Shown here in pieces: positions 1 through 8,985 of a stretch of 64,000 bases of DNA. Numbering within the stretch: position 1 is the stretch's first letter; every line of letters starts with the position of its first letter. Source of the DNA: an uncultured Tateyamaria sp. (GTDB lineage: Bacteria > Pseudomonadota > Alphaproteobacteria > Rhodobacterales > Rhodobacteraceae). The stretch lies in contig CANMVD010000003.1 of NCBI GenBank assembly GCA_947501275.1, positions 310,001 to 374,000 of the forward strand, given 5' to 3'. A model generated the notes under the pieces. That model searched no databases and was not told the DNA's origin. It saw nothing but the letters and a program-made list of their open reading frames with translations. The translations under genes and the position numbers were made by a program.

Positions 1-1958
1 CCCTGAATATCGATCTTGCCCAAGGTGGACACATCACAGACCCCGACGGTATTGCGGACATAGCCAATTTCGCGATCACAGGACTGACGCCAGTTTGTTT
101 CTCCGGCGATCGGGAAATAGGACGGGCGATACCACAGGCCCGCTTCGATCATCGGAGCGTCCGCCGCAATGGTTGCGGCATGGCTGGTGGTCTTGCGCTC
201 AGGCGCAAATCCCTTGGCCTGCGCACCTGCCCCCAAAGCCGCCAACGCAACAGGCGTGAACGGTGGACGGAACGTTGTCGTACCTGTCTCGGGTATGCCG
301 CGCCCTGTCGCATCCGCCAACACAGCCAGCGCCGCCACATTCGAATTCTTGCCCTGATCTGTGGCCATGCCTTGGGTTGTGTAGCGTTTCATATGCTCGA
401 CGGAGGCAAAGTTTTCCTGCGCTGCCTGCTTCACATCCTTGACGGTCACGTCATTCTGGAAGTCGAGCCACGCGCGGCCCTTACCCGGCACCGCCCAAAG
501 CGGGGAGATCGCATAAGCGCTGTCATCCGCCTCAGGCAGATCGACATCTGCCACGCTCATCTTCATCTCGCGCAACGCGACCCGAGCGGCATCCGCACCT
601 GCCGCAAGACATCCAGCGGTCGAGAACACGCCATTGCAAGCCCCCGCAACATGCATGCCCGACACTGATCCCGGCGTGGGCACGAAACTGGCGATGTCTT
701 CGGACCATGTCGGGCGGCCATTCATATGGCACGTCATGTGAACGGTCGGGTTCCAGCCCCCTGAGACTCCCAAACAGTCGGTCATGATCTTTTCGGAGCC
801 GGATTGGGTTGCAATAGAGATCGACTCGAGCCCCTTGCGCCCACCACTGCCCGTCACGGTCGCGCCAGCGATCAGGCGGTAATCCCCTTGCGCCACTGCA
901 TCTATGCGGCTGTCGATGACTGCCGCCACATGCACGCCAGCCTCCACAAGATCTGCTGCCGTACGATGGGCGTCGTCATTGTTGGCAAAAACCGTCACCG
1001 CCTTGCCCGGGCTCACGCCCCAACGGTTCAGATAGGCGCGTACAGCGCTCGCAGCCATGATACCGGGGCGGTCGTTGTTCCGGAAGGCGATGTGGCGCTC
1101 GATCGCACCCGCCGCCAGCACAGAGCGACCTGCCACGATCCGCCAAAACGTTTCTTTCACCCCGCCATAAGGAATATCACAATGATGGCTGACCCGCTCA
1201 AGCGCGCCATAGGTGCCTCCGTCATAAGCGCCCGTCACGGTGGTGCGGCTCATCAGGCGGACGTTGTCCATTGCGTCCAATTCTGCAATGACCGACGCCG
1301 CCCAGTCTGACCCGTTTTGGCCGTCGACCCGCAAGGTTTCGGCATTGAGACGCCCGCCCATGCGCGCATCTTCATCCGCCAAAATCACCTCGGCCCCCGA
1401 GCGGGCAGCCACAAGGGCAGCCATCAGCCCGGCAGGACCCGCGCCAATCACCAACAGATCACAAAACGCATAGGCCTTTTCGTAGTGATCGGCGTCCTTG
1501 ACCGGACCGACAGCGCCCAGACCCGCCGCGCGACGGATCACCGGCTCATACAGCTTTTCCCAAAATGCGCGCGGCCACATGAAGGTCTTGTAATAAAAAC
1601 CCGCCCCCAAAAACGGCGCGGCCAAATCGTTGATCGCCATGGCGTCCCACGCCACAGACGGCCAGGCATTCTGCGAGCGCGCCTCAAGACCGGAATAGAT
1701 TTCCTGCACCGTGGCCCGCACATTGGGATCGGTCGCAGCACCGGAGCCAACTGTCACCAGCGCATTGGGCTCTTCCGAACCCGCCGTCAGGATACCGCGT
1801 GGGCGATGATACTTGAACGACCGGGCCACAAGGCGAACATCATTGGCCAACAGGGCAGAGGCCAGCGTATCCCCTTCAAAACCGCGATAAAGCGTGTCGT
1901 CAAAACGAAATTTCACCTCTTGGGTGCGATCGATCAAACCTTTGCCAGCAACTCTCAT
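1..1958 (-). CDS. soxA: Sarcosine oxidase alpha subunit, 3' part missing
   Basis: Large subunit of heterotetrameric sarcosine oxidase, which demethylates sarcosine to glycine and passes the one-carbon unit to tetrahydrofolate. The gene leaves the window at its 3' end: about 652 codons are visible of a family length near 1000. The N-terminal part resembles the 2Fe-2S-like/Rossmann region. A dinucleotide-binding motif GAGPAGLMAA lies near residue 170, and the visible end enters the folate-binding aminomethyltransferase-type domain. The ATG at 1958 overlaps the TGA of soxD (1955-1957) as ATGA, which argues for translational coupling. Order on the minus strand is soxB-soxD-soxA; a gamma subunit gene would be expected just outside the window. 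Confidence 0.93.
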   Translation of the reverse strand, partial: MRVAGKGLIDRTQEVKFRFDDTLYRGFEGDTLASALLANDVRLVARSFKYHRPRGILTAGSEEPNALVTVGSGAATDPNVRATVQEIYSGLEARSQNAWPSVAWDAMAINDLAAPFLGAGFYYKTFMWPRAFWEKLYEPVIRRAAGLGAVGPVKDADHYEKAYAFCDLLVIGAGPAGLMAALVAARSGAEVILADEDARMGGRLNAETLRVDGQNGSDWAASVIAELDAMDNVRLMSRTTVTGAYDGGTYGALERVSHHCDIPYGGVKETFWRIVAGRSVLAAGAIERHIAFRNNDRPGIMAASAVRAYLNRWGVSPGKAVTVFANNDDAHRTAADLVEAGVHVAAVIDSRIDAVAQGDYRLIAGATVTGSGGRKGLESISIATQSGSEKIMTDCLGVSGGWNPTVHMTCHMNGRPTWSEDIASFVPTPGSVSGMHVAGACNGVFSTAGCLAAGADAARVALREMKMSVADVDLPEADDSAYAISPLWAVPGKGRAWLDFQNDVTVKDVKQAAQENFASVEHMKRYTTQGMATDQGKNSNVAALAVLADATGRGIPETGTTTFRPPFTPVALAALGAGAQAKGFAPERKTTSHAATIAADAPMIEAGLWYRPSYFPIAGETNWRQSCDREIGYVRNTVGVCDVSTLGKIDIQ

Positions 1959-2218
1959 CGCTTGACCTCACGTGTCAGTACTGCCGAATAGACCTCGTGA
2001 GTGGCCGTGTTGCGGCGCACCTTCAGCCAAGCACCACAACCCGCATCATGACTCCACAATTCCGCGTGCTCGCCAGCCGGGTTGTCACGCAAATGCAAGT
2101 AATCATCCCACGCCGCTTCGCCTGCATCCGGGTCAGGGCGCTCCAGCATGACGGCTGCCCCCTGATAGTAAAACTCGCGCACATCACGCGCTCCGCAAAT
2201 CGGACACTGCAGCCGCAT
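1955..2218 (-). CDS. soxD: Sarcosine oxidase delta subunit
   Basis: Small zinc-binding subunit of heterotetrameric sarcosine oxidase, 87 residues, a normal length for the family. The likely zinc ligands are visible: C5 and C8 in CPIC near the N-terminus, then H57 and C61 in HDAGC. The start ATG at 2218 has an AAGGAG ribosome-binding site about 9 nt upstream. The stop overlaps the soxA start by 3 nt. The 82-nt gap to soxB holds a dispersed repeat and a short hairpin just ahead of the ribosome-binding site. Confidence 0.95.
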   Translation of the reverse strand: MRLQCPICGARDVREFYYQGAAVMLERPDPDAGEAAWDDYLHLRDNPAGEHAELWSHDAGCGAWLKVRRNTATHEVYSAVLTREVKR

Positions 2219-2248
2219 CAGACATCTCCTTGGGGGAAGATCCCCAGC

Positions 2249-2279
2249 TTCATCTTGCCAAATAAACTTCCGCCGGAGG
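2249..2279 (-). repeat. Dispersed 31-bp repeat, copy A
   Basis: A 31-bp segment between soxB and soxD matches a segment at 25582-25612 at 29 of 31 positions when both are read in the direction of transcription. A related, more diverged copy lies at 17952-17982. Read along the sox mRNA, the repeat is followed by a short GGGG-ATCTT-CCCC hairpin (+ strand 2232-2245), then AAGGAG and the soxD start. Function unknown. Confidence 0.8.
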
Positions 2280-2300
2280 CTCCCGTCATCTCAACCGCCC

Positions 2301-3554
2301 CTAATGCAGATTGTGCTGAGACCCGGTGGTCTCTTCATCCATGATGCCCCGCCCGGTGCGGAAACGATCCAGGCGGTGGTTCATGGTTGTGGGGTGTGGA
2401 TTGCCCGTCGCCAGCAGATGCGCATAGGCATAGCCCGAACCCGGCGTTGCCTTGAACCCGCCGTAACACCAGCCCGCGTTGACAAACAGACCCTCGATAT
2501 CCGTGCGGTCCATGATAAAGGAGCCATCCGGCGACATATCCATTATGCCTCCCCAACTGCGCAACATCCGGGCCTTGCCGAGTTGCGGCATCAGGGTCAT
2601 CGCGGCTTCAGTAACATGCTCGACCAAAGGCAGATTTCCCCGCGCCGCATAACTGGCATACATGTCCAGATCACCGCCAAAGACCAATCCGCCCTTATCG
2701 GACTGGCTAATGTAAAAGTGGCCCATGCCGTAAGTTACAACGTGATCAAGACAGGGCTTCAACCCTTCGGTGACAAAGGCCTGCAACACGTGGGACTCAA
2801 TGGGCAGGCGCAGGCCTGCCATCGCAGCGACTTGCGATGAACGGCCCGCTGCAACCATTGCGACCTTCTTGGCGCGGATCGAGCCGCGCGTGGTCTGGAC
2901 ACCTTTGACAACGCCACCCTCGACATCAATGCCCGTGACCTCGCATTGCTGGATCAGATCCACACCCCGATCCGAGGCAGAGCGGGCAAAGCCCCACGCC
3001 ACGGCATCATGACGCGCCGTGCCGCCCCTGCGGTGATAAAGGCCGCCATAGATAGGAAAGCGCGTCTGATCAAAGTCGATCATCGGCAACAGCTTTTTCA
3101 CACCAGCAGGGTCCAGCATCTCTGCATCATCCCCCTCGCCAACCATCATGTTGCCGCGACGGATAAAAGCATCGCGCTGTCCGTCTGAATGCACCAGATT
3201 GATGATCCCACGCTGCGAATGCATCACGTTGTAGTTCAGATCCTCTTCCAGACCCTCCCACAACTTCAGCGAATGGGAATAGAATTCGGAATTGCCCGGC
3301 ATCAGGTAGTTGGCGCGCACAATGGTTGTGTTGCGCCCAACGTTGCCACCGCCAAGGTAGCCTTTTTCGAGCACCGCAACATTGGTGATGCCATGAACCT
3401 TGGCAAGGTAGTGGGCTGTAGCCAAACCATGCCCCCCACCCCCGATCAGGATGATATCATATTCGGGCTTCGGCTCGGGACTGCGCCAATGTGGGCCCCA
3501 CCCTTTGTTGCCCGTCAGTCCTTCGGTCAGGATCTTGAGCCCTGAAAACCGCAT
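2301..3554 (-). CDS. soxB: Sarcosine oxidase beta subunit
   Basis: FAD subunit of heterotetrameric sarcosine oxidase, 417 residues. The N-terminus is followed by a DAO-type Rossmann motif, IILIGGGGHGLATAHYLA, and VLEKG closes the fold. I start it at ATG 3554 (MRFSGLKIL) rather than at in-frame starts upstream, because this matches the known N-terminus of the family and GGAGAGG lies just before it. It is the first visible gene of the sox operon and is divergent from the SGNH-like gene. Confidence 0.95.
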   Translation of the reverse strand: MRFSGLKILTEGLTGNKGWGPHWRSPEPKPEYDIILIGGGGHGLATAHYLAKVHGITNVAVLEKGYLGGGNVGRNTTIVRANYLMPGNSEFYSHSLKLWEGLEEDLNYNVMHSQRGIINLVHSDGQRDAFIRRGNMMVGEGDDAEMLDPAGVKKLLPMIDFDQTRFPIYGGLYHRRGGTARHDAVAWGFARSASDRGVDLIQQCEVTGIDVEGGVVKGVQTTRGSIRAKKVAMVAAGRSSQVAAMAGLRLPIESHVLQAFVTEGLKPCLDHVVTYGMGHFYISQSDKGGLVFGGDLDMYASYAARGNLPLVEHVTEAAMTLMPQLGKARMLRSWGGIMDMSPDGSFIMDRTDIEGLFVNAGWCYGGFKATPGSGYAYAHLLATGNPHPTTMNHRLDRFRTGRGIMDEETTGSQHNLH

Positions 3555-3770
3555 GTGCCTCTCCCCATGTGCCGCGCGCGGATATTGCCTTGCGATACCA
3601 TCAACATCCTGACGGGTGTAGCAAGGGGGCACACACACGCCCAATCGCTTTTCGACATGGATCGGTCCACCAGCGACTGAATCCGCGGCACCCACGCACT
3701 CACACGGATTTGGCTAGGACTTGAACACGTTTTGCGAAAGAGTGTCCCAGTGACTGACTGGAACGACCGT

Positions 3771-4667
3771 ATGCTGAACCGATTTTTGCGCGCGACACTT
3801 GTCGCGCTTGCCCTGACCACCACGGCCCACGCCCAAGACAGCGGATTTGACTCGCCGACAATCGTGATCCTTGGCGACAGCCAGATCCCATTTGGATCCG
3901 GGCCGGTCTTCCTAGACTTCTTTGAGAACATCAAAAGCCACTGCCCGCCAACGGATCAGCAACGTAAGAACCTCGAAGTCCTCGCAGACATGAAAGTCGC
4001 GGTGATCGGCGTGCGCTCAACCTCACTGCATTCATGGACGGCGACCATGGGCAAGGCCAAGGGGGCAATCTGCGATGTGGATCCGAAATGGAAGGTGAAC
4101 GCCGGCACCTACGGGTTCATCAACACAACCGGCAACAAATACAAACAGATCGGTCAGGGAGACGCCTACCAGTTCTGCAAAATGGACAAGTCGGCCTTTC
4201 AGGTGATGTTCCGGCCCGACTATTACGACCCCAAGCTGATCCTGCTGTCTTTCCTAGGCAATTCGGCAAAACGCTGGGCCAATGACTACGACAAGGCGCT
4301 TGAAGATGTGGCAAAGATGAACGCGCAACTGCCAGCCGGAGTGCCTTGTATTTTTATGACGACAGCGCCCAGCTATTCGAAGAAAATCACGGATCTGCGG
4401 ATCAAGGCGCAAGCCAATGTGGAACGGGCCTTTGCCGAAACAGGCAGCCAATGCAGTTTTGTGAAAGGTGCGACACCGGAAACCGTGGCCGCCAATCAAG
4501 GCAACCGGAAGTATTTTAGGGTGAACAAATCCGGTAAGGTCAAAGACCCCTATCACCCCAACACAAAAGCCGCGAAGAACTTCTTCATGATTGCAATGGA
4601 CGATATCTGCACAGCTGTCTACGACCAGATCGAGAACGCGATGCCCGAACTGGCGCAAAACCCGTAA
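3771..4667 (+). CDS. Secreted SGNH-hydrolase-like protein
   Basis: 298 residues with a clear signal peptide (MLNRFLRATLVALALTT, likely cleaved after AHA). The mature protein begins with a block I-like ILGDSQI (candidate nucleophile Ser) and ends with DPYHPN, which fits the D-x-x-H block V of SGNH/GDSL hydrolases. The middle blocks are less clear, so a catalytic role is inferred rather than shown. An in-frame TTG at 3732 exists, but the ATG at 3771 directly precedes the signal peptide. The gene is divergent from soxB and convergent with the first Fic gene. Substrate unknown; polysaccharide or ester deacylation is the usual role of the superfamily. Confidence 0.65.
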   Translation: MLNRFLRATLVALALTTTAHAQDSGFDSPTIVILGDSQIPFGSGPVFLDFFENIKSHCPPTDQQRKNLEVLADMKVAVIGVRSTSLHSWTATMGKAKGAICDVDPKWKVNAGTYGFINTTGNKYKQIGQGDAYQFCKMDKSAFQVMFRPDYYDPKLILLSFLGNSAKRWANDYDKALEDVAKMNAQLPAGVPCIFMTTAPSYSKKITDLRIKAQANVERAFAETGSQCSFVKGATPETVAANQGNRKYFRVNKSGKVKDPYHPNTKAAKNFFMIAMDDICTAVYDQIENAMPELAQNP

Positions 4668-4670
4668 AGC

Positions 4671-4692
4671 CCCCCGGGGTCAAAGCCGGGGG
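4671..4692. terminator. GC hairpin between convergent genes
   Basis: CCCCCGG and CCGGGGG pair around an 8-nt loop, right after the SGNH-like stop and before the 3' end of the first Fic gene. There is no clear U-tract on either side, so it may be a weak or bidirectional terminator. Confidence 0.45.
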
Positions 4693-4716
4693 TGCATGCA
4701 ATGCCAAAGTCCCTGC

Positions 4717-5745
4717 TCAGTGAAAGGTGATCTGGATGTCGTCGCGCGCCGCTTCTTCGCGGGCGCGTTCAGCAGCAATATCAACCGTTTCGACCATGTG
4801 GCCCCGGATACGTCCAACCCGTGGGCGGCTACCCGAGACGTTCGCAAGATGGGTAAAGCTCTCGGCGCTCGGATCAATAACGGTGTCCATGTTCGTTTCA
4901 TGCTGCTGGTTCAGGACCCAGCGATACGCGGCAGGCACAAAGCGCACGCCGTTTTTAATCTGCGTACAGGCATAAAGCGCCCGCGCACTGCGCCCGTTCC
5001 CATCGCCAAACGGATGGGCCAGAATGGTCCCCAGCATCAGATATGTCGCCAGATCCGTTGCCGCATTGGGGCGGGCATTCAGAAACGTCGGTGTCTTATA
5101 GGGCCGCGCGACCGAAAACACCTGCGGCAGGAACATCTGACCCAGTGCACTGGTCCCGTAAAAGGTGTCTCGATAGGTCACCGTCCGGTTGTTCTGCGCG
5201 ATGTGTCCCGCGGACTGGTTGAGGAATTCCAAGGCCGCCGCCGAGGTGATCTCTTGCGTCTCCACAACAACTTCCATCGCGTGAACAAGGTCTTTCCACG
5301 CTTTGCTGCCCGAGCCCTGGCCAGACAAGGTGGACGAGCTTTTGACCACCCAGTCCGCTGCGCGTTCGTACTCGGATTTACGTTGCCCCGGCGTGAAGGC
5401 AAGTCCACGAGAGTGGTTGCCCTTGCGCGCCAAGGCCCGTGAATAAAACCCCGTGGCTGCGCGGGCTGCAAAGCGCATCAGGGTTTGGGTGTTTGTGTTG
5501 TATTTCTGATTGTCGAGGGTCAGCTTGTCGTTGCAACCGCTTGTCAGAATTTCGAGGGTGTAACCCGGTCTGGCATGCCATTCCATGTACACATCCAATA
5601 TCAGCTTGTTGGCAGCAGCCGTGCCGCCGGGGCGGGCGGTCCAAGCGCGATAGGCGGGGTTTGATGGCAAGGCCACGTTGTCCATCAGGTCTTGCAGCGA
5701 GAATCCCAATGAGGGGCGACTTCCAAGTCTAGGGAACCAAGACAT
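4717..5745 (-). CDS. Fic-domain protein (copy 1)
   Basis: 342 residues. The Fic core motif HPFGDGNGRSAR lies at residues 244-255, with the catalytic His, acidic residue and Arg intact, so AMP transfer (or transfer of another nucleotide-linked group) to a protein is possible. The N-terminal two thirds has no domain I recognise, but it is shared with the neighbouring copy at 5937-6971: both have FTPG-R-SEY-RAADWV, G-SKAWKDL and FYGTSALG blocks. GGAGAAG precedes ATG 5745. No small antitoxin gene is seen next to it, and I cannot identify an inhibitory S/T-x-x-x-E-G/N helix with confidence. It may be a self-contained regulator or a secreted effector; no signal peptide is seen. Confidence 0.85.
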   Translation of the reverse strand: MSWFPRLGSRPSLGFSLQDLMDNVALPSNPAYRAWTARPGGTAAANKLILDVYMEWHARPGYTLEILTSGCNDKLTLDNQKYNTNTQTLMRFAARAATGFYSRALARKGNHSRGLAFTPGQRKSEYERAADWVVKSSSTLSGQGSGSKAWKDLVHAMEVVVETQEITSAAALEFLNQSAGHIAQNNRTVTYRDTFYGTSALGQMFLPQVFSVARPYKTPTFLNARPNAATDLATYLMLGTILAHPFGDGNGRSARALYACTQIKNGVRFVPAAYRWVLNQQHETNMDTVIDPSAESFTHLANVSGSRPRVGRIRGHMVETVDIAAERAREEAARDDIQITFH

Positions 5746-5860
5746 AATACTTCTCCATTCGCGCAAACGCGTTTTTTGTACGAGCCTCACAAGTGCCCGT
5801 GATGTGACTGTTGTGGTGAAAGACCTGCGCCCTGCGCGTTGCCCTCCCTATGAATACACG

Positions 5861-5899
5861 TCAGCCCGCGGGTTTATTCGCGGGCTGATTGAGTTTTTT
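5861..5899 (+). terminator. Orphan intrinsic terminator on the plus strand
   Basis: A perfect 10-bp stem (TCAGCCCGCG with CGCGGGCTGA, 8-nt loop) is followed 5 nt later by six T on the plus strand. Both flanking Fic genes are on the minus strand, where the structure lacks a U-tract. It may end an unannotated plus-strand transcript starting between the Fic genes or antisense to copy 1. Confidence 0.6.
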
Positions 5900-5936
5900 G
5901 GGGTTCCGGGTCGTCTTGCATCGCTGCCCTGAGCGG

Positions 5937-6971
5937 TCACTCAAGCTCGCCAATCTCCCAGATCCGGCGACCCCTTGCATCGCGTCGTGACGCATCTGGC
6001 GCGTCTGTTGGGATCGGCACGTTGATCATGCCCGGAGTCGTGATCCGTGCCGGTTGGCGACGTACCGTCGCCGCGTTCGCGGGGCGCAGGTAGTCAGGTA
6101 CGCCTGCATTCACAACCGCATTCAGGTTGCGCTCGTGCAACTGGTTTTGCACCCACTCATAGGCCGCTGGGAAAAAACGATTGCCGTTCTTGATCTGGAT
6201 GCAGGCATATAGCGCGCGGGAACTGCGCCCGTTCCCATCACCAAAGGGGTGGGCCAGAATACATCCCAGCATCGTGAATACAGCGTAGTCGTTGATTGGA
6301 CCCTGCCCGCCATTGGCCAGAGCTTGTGTGCGCAGCGCCCGCGCCGCGCTGAAAACTTCGGGCAAAAAATGACGCCCCAATGCGGATGTGCCATAAAAGT
6401 CTGCCGGATCGGTAGCCGTGCGCGCTTCGGTGTCAATCCTGCCGGCCGAGCTTTGCAAGGTCTCAAGCGAAGCAACCGTCAACGGATCTTGCGACACCAC
6501 CCGTTCAATGGCCGTGCGCAAATCTTTCCACGCTTTTGAATCGCTGCCCGTCCCATTCAGCGTAGACGAACATTTGGCGACCCAATCAGCGGCACGATCA
6601 TATTCCGATTGACGCTCACCGGGTGTGAATTGAAGACCGCGCGCGCGGTTGCCCCTTTGGGCGATGCCCGCCGCATAGTGACCACGACCCGCACGGGCCG
6701 AAAATCGCTGCAAACGCTGCATGTTTGAGCGGTACTTCACGTTGTCGACACGCAAAGCGGTGTTGACGGCACCCACCAACGCTTTCAAGTTCGCGCCGGG
6801 TCGCCCAAATTTGTCATAGAAATCCCGCGCCATGACCTGCGCAGCGCCGCGGCCGCCAGGGCGCAAATACCACGCAGCGTAATGTGGGTTTATTGGCTGC
6901 GAGATTTCCGCCCACAGCTCGTCAAAAGTGAAGCAACTCGTGCGCTTTCTTCCGAATTTCGGCCAACCCAT
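5937..6971 (-). CDS. Fic-domain protein (copy 2)
   Basis: 344 residues, paralogue of the gene at 4717-5745. The Fic motif HPFGDGNGRSSR is at residues 241-252, followed by the same ALYAC-QIKNG helix as in copy 1. Similarity runs through the whole length except the last 50-60 residues, so the pair looks like a tandem duplication followed by divergence of the tails. The chosen start is ATG 6971 (MGWPKFGRK), with AGGAGAC upstream. The gap between the two genes is 191 nt and contains a plus-strand terminator, so they may not form one transcript. Target protein unknown. Confidence 0.85.
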   Translation of the reverse strand: MGWPKFGRKRTSCFTFDELWAEISQPINPHYAAWYLRPGGRGAAQVMARDFYDKFGRPGANLKALVGAVNTALRVDNVKYRSNMQRLQRFSARAGRGHYAAGIAQRGNRARGLQFTPGERQSEYDRAADWVAKCSSTLNGTGSDSKAWKDLRTAIERVVSQDPLTVASLETLQSSAGRIDTEARTATDPADFYGTSALGRHFLPEVFSAARALRTQALANGGQGPINDYAVFTMLGCILAHPFGDGNGRSSRALYACIQIKNGNRFFPAAYEWVQNQLHERNLNAVVNAGVPDYLRPANAATVRRQPARITTPGMINVPIPTDAPDASRRDARGRRIWEIGELE

Positions 6972-7118
6972 GGCTGTCTCCTGCTCTTGAACGTGGGCGC
7001 AGGATACGCACCTGTACGTCAATAGTTTCAATTGCAGGCGCTGCCAGTGCAGCACCCGTATATTGAAAACGCGTCAGGTCAGTTTTTATTCAGCGGCTTG
7101 GGTAGTTTTTTGCGCTGC

Positions 7119-7148
7119 CGGCAAGGCAGGAGCTGTGCCGCCTTGCCG
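7119..7148 (-). terminator. Hairpin downstream of glutamate dehydrogenase
   Basis: CGGCAAGGC and GCCTTGCCG form a perfect 9-bp stem around 12 nt, 23 nt past the gdh stop. No U-tract follows on the minus strand, so a terminator role is only probable. Confidence 0.35.
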
Positions 7149-7171
7149 CATGTTTATGGATCGCTCCTCTG

Positions 7172-8605
7172 TCAGAGACCCTTGGCGCGATAGCTGGCCG
7201 CAACCTTGGCGATAGACACAAGATACGCAGCCGTGCGCAGGTCCTGTACATCGTCGCGCTCGTGCCAAACACTGGCCATCGACTGATAAGCCGCCCGCAT
7301 TGTGTCATCGAGACCGGAACGCACCAGCTCCAATTCTCCGGCACCGCGCAGATACTTGTCCTTGAAGTCCGGCGTCATGGACCATTTGTCGCCAAGGTGA
7401 TGGCTCAGGCGCTCCAGCTCGTCCACGACCAGCTGGTGGCGCGCCTCTTCCTGGCGGCGCTGCATCCGGCCAAAGCGGATGTGGGACAGGTTCTTGACCC
7501 ACTCAAAGTAGGACACTGTCACACCACCCGCGTTGGCATACATGTCGGGGATAATCACAGTGCCCTTGTCCCGCAGAATGGCATCCGCCCCTGCCGTCAC
7601 AGGGCCATTGGCGGCCTCGATGATCAGCGGCGCAACAACCCGCTCCGCATTGGACAAGTTGATCACACCCTCAAGGGCCGCTGGAATCAGGATGTCACAG
7701 TCTGTTTCCAGAACGCTTGCGCCGTCCTCGACATATGTGGCGTCGGCATATCCTGCGACACCCCCGTGATTGCCGATCCAGCTGCGCACCGCCTCGATGT
7801 TCAGACCTTTTGGATCCGTCAAGGCGCCATCGCGTTCAATCACGCCGACAATCCTGCACCCGTCTTCTTCGGACAGGAATTTGGCCGCGTGATATCCAAC
7901 ATTGCCAAGGCCCTGCACCACAACCGATTTCCCATCGAGCTGGCCCGACAGCCCGGCCTTTTTAAGGCCTTCCGGATCGCGGAAAAATTCCTGCAGCGCA
8001 TATTGGACACCGCGCCCCGTCGCCTCTGTACGGCCCTGAATACCGCCTGCGTTTGTGGGTTTGCCCGTCACACAGGCCGATCCATTGATGTCAGTGGTGT
8101 TCATGCGCTTGTACTGATCGGCAATCCACGCCATCTCGCGCTCTCCCGTGCCCATGTCGGGGGCCGGGACGTTCTGACTGGGGTTGATCAGGTCACGCTT
8201 GATCAGCTCGTAAGCAAAGCGGCGGGTAATCAATTCCAGCTCGTGATCATCGTATTCGCGCGGATCAATGCACAAGCCGCCCTTGGAACCGCCAAACGGT
8301 GCCTCGACCAGCGAGCATTTGTAGGTCATCAGGGCGGCAAGCGCTTCGACCTCATCCTGGTTGACGCCCAAAGCAAAGCGAATGCCCCCCTTCACAGGCT
8401 CCATATGTTCGGAATGGACCGAGCGATATCCGGTAAAGGTCTGGATCTGGCCACGTAGGCGCACTCCGAAACGCACTGTATATGTTGCATTACATACCCG
8501 GATCTTTTCTTCCAAGCCGGGTGGCAGGTCCATCAGGGCCACCGCCCGATTGAACATGATGTCCACACTTTCGCGAAAACTTGGCTCGGTGGCGGGGCTG
8601 TTCAT
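7172..8605 (-). CDS. Glu/Leu/Phe/Val-type dehydrogenase, probably glutamate dehydrogenase
   Basis: 477 residues; catalyses reversible oxidative deamination, most likely glutamate to 2-oxoglutarate plus ammonium, in the cytoplasm. Substrate-binding and catalytic regions are visible: VKGGIRF, then YKCSLVEAPFGGSKGG with the catalytic Lys region, and APDMGT. The NAD(P) fold carries VVVQGLGNVG. Length and motifs fit the dimerisation-domain/C-terminal-domain GDH family. The start at 8605 (MNSPATEPSF) has a strong AAGGAGA site; an upstream in-frame start lacks one. It stands alone, divergent from the Tad-like genes. Leucine or other amino acid specificity cannot be excluded from sequence. Confidence 0.88.
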   Translation of the reverse strand: MNSPATEPSFRESVDIMFNRAVALMDLPPGLEEKIRVCNATYTVRFGVRLRGQIQTFTGYRSVHSEHMEPVKGGIRFALGVNQDEVEALAALMTYKCSLVEAPFGGSKGGLCIDPREYDDHELELITRRFAYELIKRDLINPSQNVPAPDMGTGEREMAWIADQYKRMNTTDINGSACVTGKPTNAGGIQGRTEATGRGVQYALQEFFRDPEGLKKAGLSGQLDGKSVVVQGLGNVGYHAAKFLSEEDGCRIVGVIERDGALTDPKGLNIEAVRSWIGNHGGVAGYADATYVEDGASVLETDCDILIPAALEGVINLSNAERVVAPLIIEAANGPVTAGADAILRDKGTVIIPDMYANAGGVTVSYFEWVKNLSHIRFGRMQRRQEEARHQLVVDELERLSHHLGDKWSMTPDFKDKYLRGAGELELVRSGLDDTMRAAYQSMASVWHERDDVQDLRTAAYLVSIAKVAASYRAKGL

Positions 8606-8985
8606 CCGGTTTCTCCTTTGATCGGCCCTATTTCGGGCACATCCTTCAGCTAAACGACTCATATGTCGCCAGTCTGTGCAGTCAGGCTATGACGGATTCA
8701 TTAACCTGTGCGAGTTTTTTGGGCAAAAAAAGTATGCGAGCCGTTTCGACCGCATTCCGGTCAAATTGGTTAACGGCGTTAAACAATACTGTGGCGCATG
8801 GACGATTGGCCACAACGCGGAACAAAACACCCCAGACAGACCCCTGTTTTGCCCGATTTCAGCCATATTCCCACGTCACACCGATCATTGGACGAAAAGG
8901 CCGCGGACCCCGACTCCGACTGTGCTGGCACATTCTGGCACGCATCGGGTCCCGAGGCACATCGCTAGTTAGATTAGGGTACATC
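8606..8985. other. Divergent intergenic region
   Basis: 380 nt between gdh and the Tad-like operon. It must hold both promoters. I see no convincing gene, tRNA or strong operator. A tandem CTGGCAC pair near 8925-8942 resembles half a sigma-54 site but lacks a proper -12 element. Confidence 0.6.

Noticed and set aside
4717-6971. Classic Fic toxin-antitoxin (FicT/FicA) module
   Set aside because: No short antitoxin gene; proteins are longer and duplicated.
7262-8458. Plus-strand open frame of about 398 codons
   Set aside because: Antisense to glutamate dehydrogenase with His/Arg/Gln-rich, non-protein-like composition.
8925-8942. TGGCAC-type sigma-54 promoter
   Set aside because: Two CTGGCAC in tandem, but the -12 TTGC element is absent at the needed spacing.
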